Part shown: one piece after another, positions 1 through 8,332 of the stretch
Numbering within the stretch: position 1 is the first letter of the stretch
How the letters are laid out: each line of letters begins with the position of its first letter
Source of the DNA: Bacteroidota bacterium
GTDB taxonomy: Bacteria; Bacteroidota; Ignavibacteria; Kapaibacteriales; UBA2268
Length of the DNA stretch: 12,603 nt
Direction of reading: 5' to 3'
Assembly (NCBI GenBank): GCA_027371665.1
Contig: DAHXMP010000265.1
Span: 1 to 12,603 of the forward strand
Position numbers and translations under genes: made by a program
The notes under the pieces: model-generated
Told to the model about the DNA's origin: nothing
The model's database searches: none
Seen by the model: the letters and a program-made list of their open reading frames with translations, nothing else

Positions 1-32
1 TAATATTTATACTTTATACTTACACTTCAAAA

Positions 33-66
33 CAAATATAATAGTTTACATACACATTACATACAC
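33..66 (-). promoter_or_regulatory. Possible leftward promoter with tandem 11-bp-period operator
   Basis: On the minus strand the decamer GTGTATGTAA occurs twice (66-57 and 55-46), separated by one base, giving an 11-bp period. Five bases further on lies TATATTTG (40-33), a match to the Bacteroidota -7 consensus TAnnTTTG. No -33 TTG element is seen at the usual distance; the direct repeat occupies that place. Two same-face direct repeats just upstream of the -7 box is the layout used by OmpR/PhoB-type activators. The target gene would lie to the left, outside the window. This is inferred from pattern only, and the surrounding sequence is very AT-rich, so chance matches are likely. Confidence 0.3.
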
Positions 67-214
67 TTTTTTTTAATTAATACAAATATTAAGTTAATTT
101 TTCTTAATGCTGAAAAACCAGTGTAGCTATGTTAAATGAAAGATTAATATAAGGATTGCATAAAAATAAATAAAGATAAATTAACAAGGTTCAACAGCCA
201 CCTTCTGCACGAAC

Positions 215-245
215 AAAAAAGCCCCTGATATTATTCAAGGGCTTT
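215..245 (-). terminator. Rho-independent terminator of the giant secreted-protein gene
   Basis: Read on the minus strand, an 11-bp stem (arms 245-235 and 228-218, one A/C mismatch at 238/225) closes a 6-nt loop and is followed at once by a run of T (220-215). The stem carries a GC-rich core (GCCC/GGGC). It starts 45 bases after the TGA stop of the giant gene, so it is well placed to end that transcript. The A-rich side on the plus strand gives it no T tract in the other direction, so it is probably unidirectional. Confidence 0.85.
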
Positions 246-289
246 CATATATCTGACTTTTGTCTAACGTTTATTGACTATTTTCTGTT

Positions 290-3200
290 TCACTGTCCTT
301 TACTGAACTTCCCGTTATAGATATGATTTCCTTCGGAATCAATACCTGTTATACGGTAAATATAGGAACCTGACATTATATCCTGTGATGGATACCAGGT
401 AATCGTTGATTTGCCTGCACTATGAGGGCAGTTATCGAGCTTGTCAATCTGCTTTCCATCCATTGTGAAAATGTTAATAGAAATTTTCTCCATGTCCTTT
501 GGCAAAATATAAGAAAAGTTTGTTTTGTATGACATTGGATTGGGGTAATTTTTGACATCAATTATCCAGTCAGGTCCCTTGAAAGGTATTTGCAAAAATT
601 GAGTATTATTATCTTTGCAAAACTCGACATATTTGTTATTGTAATCAATCTTGCTGAAAAATTCTATATACAGAATCGAGTCCGGTACTTTATAGTTCAG
701 GTCATATTTCGAAGATTCTCCTGGTATCAGCTGATTGATTACTTTCTGACCTATCAACACAGTATCTATGCAATCAATAATCGCATAAACATTCAATGTA
801 ACGCTGTCAGCAGGCAGTAATCCGTTTTGCCAGTAAGACGTTATTGTAACCGGTGAACCTTTAGAAATCTCAGGTTTGTCGGCAGACATGTTATAAAGGA
901 AGAAATCATAAGCATTCAGGTCAACCGGAGATTTATCGTTGTATGAAAACATATCCTTAGCCTTCACTCCATTGTAATTAGTACCGAGATATGAGAAATC
1001 CATATTCGTAATTACATCAGGCTGGTTATAGACTTTATTGCAAACCTGGGGTGCAGGTGTATAGTATAAATACATCTCTTTAGTCTGACCCGGAATCAGG
1101 GAACCTAAATTTGCCTGTATATTGTTATCGGTTATGGAACAATTTGCAGGCAGGCTGTCTGCTACCGGCAGGTAATCCATGCCCGTATAAAGATTCAATG
1201 TAGCTTTTTGATTAATATCATTTCCCGAATTTGATACTGAGATTAAAACTCTTAGGATTTTGTTCACATCATTCGTTTTCAGAATTGATTCTCCATCCTT
1301 AAAAGGTATTCCGTTAACGCTGACGATTTTCTTAAATGCCTTTAGTTTCGGGCCTGCAGGAACAACTGTTACTTTTGCTCCGTTTACGTTTAATAAATTG
1401 CCGTTGGGGTCTTCGTAATTTAATTTCTGTAAGTTTGAAATTACAACATTATCCCCGGCATCATAACTGTAAATCTGTCCCTTTTCGAGAATGTTGAATT
1501 TTGTATTATCTACGGTCGGGAACACCTTGAATGAAGACAGGTCAATAGTTTCGGTATTGGTGCTATCGGTATATTTAGCAGGTAAAGTGTTTTGCAGTGT
1601 ATCGAAGTTAGTATTGTTAATATCCAGCGTTGACCATTTCACGCTTTGCAATCCGGTGAAATAATTGCTTGTGTTAACATTGATGTCATCCAGCGAGCCG
1701 GTACCGATAACAAGCTTCTGAAACTCAACTGGAGTTCCGCTGGAGTTCTTTCTTGTTATGCTGAATTTTGATGAAGGCACATCATAACTTACAGGTCCCT
1801 TATCAGTATTGTCATAATATACTTTTCTGCCCGAAAGAGCAAAATCAATAGTGTAAACACCTTTGCCCAATGATTCATCGACGCTAATTAAGAAAATAAA
1901 ATAAGCACGTCTCGATGGCTGGAGCAGGGGTAGTTTATTTCCCATTTTCACAAGGACTTCTCCTTCAGGCTGATTGAATCTCCATCCTGCGCGGAATGAG
2001 CCGAGATCGTCTCCTCCCTGGATTATTTTACCGGTTGCAGGGTCAACTGCTGCAGGAACAAGGGGACGCGGATATGATACATAACTCATAACAACTTTTG
2101 AATTGCCGAGTTCAGGAGGTAACGAAGGAGTAACCGTAGTATTTACCCAATTGTCATCTGTTCCATTCATTACTTCCACTCTTATTTCAACAAATGTTCC
2201 GCTAACGTTTTTGGGGTAATCCTTTAAATCGGGATTGCTTTTATCTGCCGCAGGAACGAGGGTTATGCTTTTGTGGTCAACTGACGGGTCAATTATAGCC
2301 GGCATATCAATTTCCGGTTCAATTAAACTGCATGGGTCCTTACCGCCGGAATAAGTAGTAACAGTGGATTCACCATACCCGTAAGAAACATGATACGGGT
2401 CGAAATTAATATCGAAGTCATGCGGTTCTCTAATATCCTGAACAACATATTTTATGAATCCTGTATCCAAACCGAACTTAACCATCGAGGGCGAGGGCTG
2501 TGCCGTTATTCTATAATCCACTCCCTGGGAATAACCCGATAAATCATGAGAAAAGATTACCCAGGGTGAGCCGCCGAAAATTTCTTCTACGACAAGCCAT
2601 CCGCCTTTGCTAATATCAATCGGTCCTTCTTTACCCATGCCTTCGTACTGGACATGGAATTTAAAATTAGTTATACCGAGTTTTTCGTAATAATCGTCTC
2701 CGTATGTATTATCGGCACCTGCACTCCAGCCCGAATCCACCTTGCCGTAAATATCGTCCTGGTGGGAGAAAACATGAGGTGAACCGGCAGGATAATCCTC
2801 ACCGTTACCAAGCATAAACGCATCGTGAAGGTATCCGGAGGGGGAGTGGAACCTGTCGCCTCTGTCGTCAATCCAATCGTCAATACCGTCATGGTTGTCA
2901 TCGTCGAGAGCTGGCGGTATAAGCAATTGTGGGATATAAATATGGTACTGGAACTGGTCTTCCCAAATCTCAACAGAATCCCCTGTATTAGGATTATCAA
3001 TCCATTTCTGAAACTTCCCGCCGTCTATTTCGACTATTTTTTCAATATCATAAGTCCCGTCTGCCTTTTGGGGCAATGTTATTTTGTAACCACCAAGCCC
3101 TTTTGGAATGTCATAAATCATATAGCCGAATACGCCGTCTCCGAGGCTATCAATGCCATCCATCGCCAAGGACGGGTCATTATACTGAACATCATAACCT

Positions 3201-5869
3201 GCATTTCTAATCCAATAATAAGAGTATTCTGTAGAAGCATCTACATTGAATGTAATATTAGCTTTTCCCCATTCAGGAAGATATTTTAAATTATTCCCCA
3301 AAGGGTCTGTGATTTGGAAACAATTCGATAGGAACTCGAATTGAAGCGGATTCGGCAGTGGAGCATAATAAGAATAAGTCGTTCTGATTGGAGTCATTTT
3401 GCTCTCATTGAAAATTGTCTTATACGTAATTTTCGAATAAAGAGAATTTTGCGGGGTAGGATGCCTCATGTCAATCTCTTCACCTCCGAGGGAGAGAACT
3501 GCAATAAATTCCCTGTGCGGCTGAGGAACTGTTCCTCCAACCCTGTCAGTAGCTTTCAGAGTATATTTTGTCGTATCAATAAAGGTGAATCCCTCGTAAT
3601 TGTCAATCTTCTGCCAGACAAGCTGTTTCCAGATAATATTTCCGTTTTTATCTCTCTCCATCCAGTTTGTCCAGGAAGTATCCGCGAGGTTGGGATTGTT
3701 TATATCTTTAGAATACGGATAAAACATTCCTGCAACTTCGCTTGTATCCTTAACCTTCCCATAAGCATACCCAACACCTGCCGACATAGGAACCAGGTCG
3801 GGCGGATCAACCCAAATCTCGTAATAGCAGTACGGGTCTGCGTATTCATATCCTGCGACTTTACCAATATCCCATGTAACTTTCCATACCCTTATTTTAT
3901 CACCGGGAGCTTCAATGTCAACAATACCGTCTCCATTCGTATCAATGGCTCTGATACCATCATGGTTGATATCTTCATAATAAAGAGAATCTCCGCTTCT
4001 TAGATGCTCCCAGGGATTTCTCCAGTAAACCGAATCTTCTTCAATAGAATAACCCTTCGGGTAAATCGAAGAAGTATCAAGCCAGACATCAGGATGGCCG
4101 TCGTGGTCCATGTCATACTCGGGATTTTTTTCATCGTCGCTTCCGCGCAATACATCAACGAATTTTCCACCCGGAGTTCTGAGAATCGGTATGTTGATCT
4201 TCGAATCTGTCCAGTAAAACGGAACATCCTTTGGGATATATTGCACATATTTAGTACCCATCGCAGGTGTCCGCTCTTTATTTTCCATTATCATAAAGAC
4301 TTTGAAAGGCTGATAATACAAGCCGAGGAAATTCTTCCAGTTCAGGTCTGCATCGGCAGCTATTTGTGCACTGAACATTATTTCAGCATAATTGTTCCAT
4401 TTGTAATAATAATCAGCACCTTCATTATCGCTGTATGTAACTACGCTGAAAGATGTATAAATGTAATCTGCCCATGACAGGTAATTGTTTACTTTTTCAT
4501 GAATTGTGCTGTCAGGCGGAGGTGTCTTCAGCCTGTAAGTAATAACTTTTTCCGAAAAAGGCGGCATTGAAATTTTTGAGAATTGCAGTACCTGGCCGTT
4601 AATTGTATAATTAACATCAGGATTCACAACATCAACGAAGCTAAAGAAATCCCTGATAGTCTCCTTAATGGATATATCGTTTATCGGATTTGCTGTCAGG
4701 TTGCGGACCTTTACTCTCACTTCAAAAGTATCAATTGCATCATAAGCGACGGCATTGCATCCTGCTGTAATTCCGGCAGGCAGGTCATTGTAGGTTGAGC
4801 GTGATACATCTACATTTTTTGCAAAGGCATACATAAAAGTATTCAATGTCCATTGTAGCTGGCGGCTCCCGCTGCGTATATCGTTTCCTCCTCCGACAGT
4901 CGGTAAGCCGGTATTGCATACTATTTTTCCTTCGTTTGCATTTGTACCGTTCAAAACGAAAACGACAGGATTGTTGCTCATTGTTTGTGCAATTACTTCG
5001 GCATTAAGATTTCTTATTGACGGTACCCCGTTTGAATACAGGAAATCTCCGGTTGCTCCTTCCGTAAAAGCAAGGGGATTATTCGATGGTAAAAACCTGA
5101 TATTGATTAAATTTGTCTGGGGATTTGCATTTTCGATATTATTGAAATCTACCGTACCCGGCTTTAGATAGCCAAGCTTCTCGATAAAATATACCGCATT
5201 TCCTTCGGCATATATCATCCCGCCCCCTGCAAGAAAAGCATCGAACTTTTGCTTTAATTGTTTAAAATGCTGAAAGACGCTGTCAATATAAAATTTATTA
5301 TCAGTGCCGCTGGCAGTGAACGAAGGAATTATCAATAACTGTGTTGAAGGATTAATACCGCTCGAATCAATTGTCTTATCGTCCACATAATAATAAATAT
5401 TGTTGTATAAATAAGCATCGAGCATGTTTTTAAAATAAACAGATTCCCACGAAACCGTGTTGTTATTCTTCCTTATACTGCTTTGGAAAATGGCTACGGT
5501 ATTAGCATTCCCTTTATACTGAATCGTATAATGTTCGGCACTTTGCCAGTCATAAGTTGAATAAGGGATATTTGTAACAGTTGAATATGCAGATGGAATT
5601 ACATCCGGATAGACAAAACTGCCCCTGTTAGGACCGGTTTTTATCCAATAAATTGAGTATTCCCCGTATTTCGGGAACAAAATGCTATCCATGGAATTAT
5701 TAGTAAATCTTAGGTCTGAATATGCATATTGAAGAACAAACTTATACATGCTTAAAAAATTGTTCTGCGACGAATCGGTTGGAATAATTATTCCGCCAAA
5801 TAGTTTAGAACCAGCGAGAACAGTAAAAGTCAGTATGTAAAATAAATAAGGTTGTAGAAATTTTTTCAT
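290..5869 (-). CDS. Giant secreted multidomain protein with T9SS type A sorting domain
   Basis: An 1859-residue predicted exported surface or extracellular protein; its exact function is not recognised. Residues 1-25 form a Sec signal peptide (KK, then a hydrophobic stretch 8-20). Residues ~170-260 and ~300-355 look like a GATase1/ThuA-type Rossmann fold, with GGGMIYAEG at 215-223, but I see no convincing catalytic triad. Residues ~365-465 and ~1500-1610 resemble DUF11/Ig-like modules, and ~1650-1766 a CARDB-like module. Calcium-loop motifs (DxDxDGxxD type) lie at 586-594, 633-653 and 989-1005. From ~1768 the C-terminus is a FlgD-Ig-like T9SS type A sorting domain with the hallmark NYPNP at 1774-1778 and a G-x-Y-x-Y-R-I-x-G strand near the end. 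The ATG is supported by the signal peptide directly behind it. The gene is monocistronic, with its own terminator. The plug protein at 9955-11343 belongs to the same export pathway. Confidence 0.9.
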   Translation of the reverse strand: MKKFLQPYLFYILTFTVLAGSKLFGGIIIPTDSSQNNFLSMYKFVLQYAYSDLRFTNNSMDSILFPKYGEYSIYWIKTGPNRGSFVYPDVIPSAYSTVTNIPYSTYDWQSAEHYTIQYKGNANTVAIFQSSIRKNNNTVSWESVYFKNMLDAYLYNNIYYYVDDKTIDSSGINPSTQLLIIPSFTASGTDNKFYIDSVFQHFKQLKQKFDAFLAGGGMIYAEGNAVYFIEKLGYLKPGTVDFNNIENANPQTNLINIRFLPSNNPLAFTEGATGDFLYSNGVPSIRNLNAEVIAQTMSNNPVVFVLNGTNANEGKIVCNTGLPTVGGGNDIRSGSRQLQWTLNTFMYAFAKNVDVSRSTYNDLPAGITAGCNAVAYDAIDTFEVRVKVRNLTANPINDISIKETIRDFFSFVDVVNPDVNYTINGQVLQFSKISMPPFSEKVITYRLKTPPPDSTIHEKVNNYLSWADYIYTSFSVVTYSDNEGADYYYKWNNYAEIMFSAQIAADADLNWKNFLGLYYQPFKVFMIMENKERTPAMGTKYVQYIPKDVPFYWTDSKINIPILRTPGGKFVDVLRGSDDEKNPEYDMDHDGHPDVWLDTSSIYPKGYSIEEDSVYWRNPWEHLRSGDSLYYEDINHDGIRAIDTNGDGIVDIEAPGDKIRVWKVTWDIGKVAGYEYADPYCYYEIWVDPPDLVPMSAGVGYAYGKVKDTSEVAGMFYPYSKDINNPNLADTSWTNWMERDKNGNIIWKQLVWQKIDNYEGFTFIDTTKYTLKATDRVGGTVPQPHREFIAVLSLGGEEIDMRHPTPQNSLYSKITYKTIFNESKMTPIRTTYSYYAPLPNPLQFEFLSNCFQITDPLGNNLKYLPEWGKANITFNVDASTEYSYYWIRNAGYDVQYNDPSLAMDGIDSLGDGVFGYMIYDIPKGLGGYKITLPQKADGTYDIEKIVEIDGGKFQKWIDNPNTGDSVEIWEDQFQYHIYIPQLLIPPALDDDNHDGIDDWIDDRGDRFHSPSGYLHDAFMLGNGEDYPAGSPHVFSHQDDIYGKVDSGWSAGADNTYGDDYYEKLGITNFKFHVQYEGMGKEGPIDISKGGWLVVEEIFGGSPWVIFSHDLSGYSQGVDYRITAQPSPSMVKFGLDTGFIKYVVQDIREPHDFDINFDPYHVSYGYGESTVTTYSGGKDPCSLIEPEIDMPAIIDPSVDHKSITLVPAADKSNPDLKDYPKNVSGTFVEIRVEVMNGTDDNWVNTTVTPSLPPELGNSKVVMSYVSYPRPLVPAAVDPATGKIIQGGDDLGSFRAGWRFNQPEGEVLVKMGNKLPLLQPSRRAYFIFLISVDESLGKGVYTIDFALSGRKVYYDNTDKGPVSYDVPSSKFSITRKNSSGTPVEFQKLVIGTGSLDDINVNTSNYFTGLQSVKWSTLDINNTNFDTLQNTLPAKYTDSTNTETIDLSSFKVFPTVDNTKFNILEKGQIYSYDAGDNVVISNLQKLNYEDPNGNLLNVNGAKVTVVPAGPKLKAFKKIVSVNGIPFKDGESILKTNDVNKILRVLISVSNSGNDINQKATLNLYTGMDYLPVADSLPANCSITDNNIQANLGSLIPGQTKEMYLYYTPAPQVCNKVYNQPDVITNMDFSYLGTNYNGVKAKDMFSYNDKSPVDLNAYDFFLYNMSADKPEISKGSPVTITSYWQNGLLPADSVTLNVYAIIDCIDTVLIGQKVINQLIPGESSKYDLNYKVPDSILYIEFFSKIDYNNKYVEFCKDNNTQFLQIPFKGPDWIIDVKNYPNPMSYKTNFSYILPKDMEKISINIFTMDGKQIDKLDNCPHSAGKSTITWYPSQDIMSGSYIYRITGIDSEGNHIYNGKFSKGQ

Positions 5870-5874
5870 TTACA

Positions 5875-5880
5875 CCCCCC
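5875..5880 (-). promoter_or_regulatory. G-run acting as possible ribosome binding site
   Basis: On the minus strand six consecutive G lie five bases upstream of the giant gene's ATG (TGTAA spacer). The position fits a Shine-Dalgarno site although the sequence is not canonical AGGAGG. It stands out because the leader is otherwise almost pure A/T and the other genes in the window have no purine-rich site at all. Whether it pairs with 16S rRNA or is incidental cannot be told from the sequence. Confidence 0.35.
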
Positions 5881-6017
5881 AGTGTTTTTTATATAAAATT
5901 TCTTCATTTCAAGTTATAATTATTATTCTGATTTATTTTCAGAACACAATTGTAGATTAAACATAACTAATAATATTAATAATAACAAAAAAAATGGTAA
6001 AAGGTTGCAAAAAATTA

Positions 6018-8222
6018 TTATTTATTCGGAGATTCGACAATTATCCTTACTGTTCTGCAATAAAACCGTCCTTCAGGTAATGAATTATCATATAATAAAG
6101 ATGCTTTCCCATAACCTTCAACATTTACCGAAGATGCTTTTAGTAACTTAGCGACAGCCTTTGCTCTTGACTTCGAAAGTTCGAGATTATAATCTTCATC
6201 GCCAACCCTGTCTGTATAGCCTTCAACCTTAACAATCGAATTATATTTTAGCTTTGAATTCATGTATTTGACAATCTGCATGTTTTCAGGGTTTAACGAT
6301 GTTTTGTCATAATCGAATAATATCAGGTTGTAAACATCAATTTCCTTATCGTTTTTATTCAAAATCTGTTTTTCTTTTAAACTTATCCTTTTCAGGAGGA
6401 TTTTTTGTTCATTGCTTATAACTGAAATTCCCGAATCTGAAGTAGCTTCAGCCTGGCACTCGAGGCTTCCTGCACCATTTGGAATATCTTTCAGATCATT
6501 GCCGATGTTCCAGTCAATAACCTGGGGAATACCACCTGTATCTGCAAATATTTTTCCGGTATTTTTATTGGCAGAGGCTGTCAGTTCCCACTCCCTGATT
6601 TTATTCACTTTATCCGAATTAATCTTAAATCTTACTTGTGGTGGTGTTACCTGAACAAAAAAATCGTTATTAATAATCGGGGCAATAATATCCCATGTGT
6701 CCGAACTGATTTCAACTCTCCGGTTCTCGGCTATGCAGTCGCTGTCTTCTCCGATAGAATAATTCTGAGGCAGGTTCCTTGCATTAAGAGTTATCCTGTT
6801 CTTCTCAATGCCCCAAGTATTCTCAAGATAATCAGCTACAGACTTTGCTCTTTCCATTGACAAATCTTTATTGTTTGCCTCATTACCGGTATTCGAATTA
6901 CAGCCTGTGATTGTGATTTTAGATTTTTTTTCATTTTTCAACCTGCTTCCGATAATATTCAAAAGGTTATAATAGACCTCCAAAGCCGGGCCTTTGTCAA
7001 AATCAGCCGGATTGCTGTTTTGAGCTTGATTCTTTGTTAATAACTTGTATCTCTCGGGTAATTTTCCGGAATTGTCATCGAAAAATATATATCTGAGCAG
7101 TGGCTGTGTATTTAATGACTTAAATTCCTCGATTTTTATGACAGGCGGATATTCAACACCATCTTCTATTCCGGCTATTGATAATTTTAATAATGTGTCA
7201 ATAGTTTTTATTGCTGACCTTGCAACGGGCATGGGCAGAAAAACAGTATCTGTCCTGAAGGTGCGGGTATTTATATTTCTAATGTATTTGTCGTAACTCG
7301 TGTCAATAATAGTCCTTTCAAAACCTGCCTGGTATTCAGGTCCGCTTACTGAAGCAGTTTCGATTTTCACGGTATCAATTACCGGATAATAGTGATCTTC
7401 GTTAATCGTATCGGGAATTAGGGTTGGCATTGTTGAAAACAACAGATTAAATCCGAGCTTTGCCGTATTAACATCAATTGTAAAATCGTTCGCTATCTGA
7501 ACGAATCCGAAAGCAAAGACCAAATCCGTAGAAAGCAGTACTGTGCCGTCATAGTTAAGTGGAATTTCATAGGATAATCCTGTGCAGAGCTGAGAAAATA
7601 AGCTTAAATTCATAGGTTTGTTTTCGTTTGTAATTGTCCTTTTTTGACTTCCGTCGGGGAAATAAGCAGACAGGGGAGTTATTATTTCCTCGTCATGTGT
7701 AAAGCCGTTATACAGGCGGATACCGGCATTAACCCCTGTCAGCAGTGATAATCTTTTCATGAATTCAAATTTCAGCATTGGCTCGAGTACGACGTTCGAC
7801 AGGTCTGCCGAAATAGTATTTCTTATTGTCGAAGGCACATCTGAGCCGGATGACATCATAACTGAAGGTATGTCTTTATCTATGCTTGCTCTATCATAAG
7901 TGTATAATGCCTTGAAACGAATTGAGAGATTTTTTCTGAATGGTATTTCATAATAAAGCCCCAGGGAAATGCCGAAATTATTACCATATGAAAATTGCGA
8001 GGATGAATCTCCTATGCTGTAAAGCTGGTTTAAGTCCGATGAATTGAAATTCATGTTCTGGTATGTAGAAAAGCCATACTTGGTTGATGTCTCCGGGTTT
8101 TCCTGTCCGTATGATTTTAAAATTAATGTTTGAAAAAGTATAATTGTTATCATCAGGATATTAGTAATTTTGCTCACCGTGATATATTTTCCGAAAAACC
8201 GTTCAAATTCAAAATCAGACAT
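6018..8222 (-). CDS. Outer-membrane protein with two OmpA-like domains
   Basis: A 734-residue envelope protein. Residues ~20-40 are a signal peptide core ending near SYG-QEN. Residues ~48-265 alternate in a beta-barrel-like manner. Residues ~375-507 form a first OmpA-like domain (start FFDDNSGKLP, end ENRRVEI). Residues ~525-615 are an Ig-like beta-sandwich linker (WELTA, then P-x-x-I-D-W-N). Residues ~628-734 are a complete OmpA C-terminal domain. In the second domain the two residues that grip peptidoglycan diaminopimelate are present with normal spacing (D671 in GYTDRVG, R686 in LSKSRA). In the first domain the aspartate position is S443 while R458 is kept, so that copy is probably altered in binding. 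Family knowledge says such proteins tie the outer membrane to the wall. A GTG at residue 16 (8177) would give a textbook signal peptide without the acidic 15-residue leader and is a rival start; neither start has a clear ribosome site. It is transcribed away from hemW across a ~110-bp gap. Confidence 0.9.
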   Translation of the reverse strand: MSDFEFERFFGKYITVSKITNILMITIILFQTLILKSYGQENPETSTKYGFSTYQNMNFNSSDLNQLYSIGDSSSQFSYGNNFGISLGLYYEIPFRKNLSIRFKALYTYDRASIDKDIPSVMMSSGSDVPSTIRNTISADLSNVVLEPMLKFEFMKRLSLLTGVNAGIRLYNGFTHDEEIITPLSAYFPDGSQKRTITNENKPMNLSLFSQLCTGLSYEIPLNYDGTVLLSTDLVFAFGFVQIANDFTIDVNTAKLGFNLLFSTMPTLIPDTINEDHYYPVIDTVKIETASVSGPEYQAGFERTIIDTSYDKYIRNINTRTFRTDTVFLPMPVARSAIKTIDTLLKLSIAGIEDGVEYPPVIKIEEFKSLNTQPLLRYIFFDDNSGKLPERYKLLTKNQAQNSNPADFDKGPALEVYYNLLNIIGSRLKNEKKSKITITGCNSNTGNEANNKDLSMERAKSVADYLENTWGIEKNRITLNARNLPQNYSIGEDSDCIAENRRVEISSDTWDIIAPIINNDFFVQVTPPQVRFKINSDKVNKIREWELTASANKNTGKIFADTGGIPQVIDWNIGNDLKDIPNGAGSLECQAEATSDSGISVISNEQKILLKRISLKEKQILNKNDKEIDVYNLILFDYDKTSLNPENMQIVKYMNSKLKYNSIVKVEGYTDRVGDEDYNLELSKSRAKAVAKLLKASSVNVEGYGKASLLYDNSLPEGRFYCRTVRIIVESPNK

Positions 8223-8292
8223 AACTTAATTGTATTTTACCCCTAAATATTAATTGAATAAGATTAAATTACAAAATTTTCTGTTTCTATCT

Positions 8293-8300
8293 TATTTTTG
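8293..8300 (+). promoter_or_regulatory. Possible -7 promoter box for hemW
   Basis: TATTTTTG matches the Bacteroidota -7 consensus TAnnTTTG exactly and would put a transcription start about 25 bases before the hemW ATG. No matching TTG element is visible about 20 bases upstream, and the region is T-rich, so this is a weak call. The same short gap must also hold the promoter of the divergent OmpA-type gene, for which I see nothing convincing. Confidence 0.3.
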
Positions 8301-8332
8301 TAAAATTTTATTATGATAATTTATTATTGAAT

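Noticed and set aside
3341..4003. 220-codon open frame on the plus strand
   Set aside because: It lies wholly inside the giant minus-strand gene, has no recognisable domain or signal, and its composition fits an antisense shadow.
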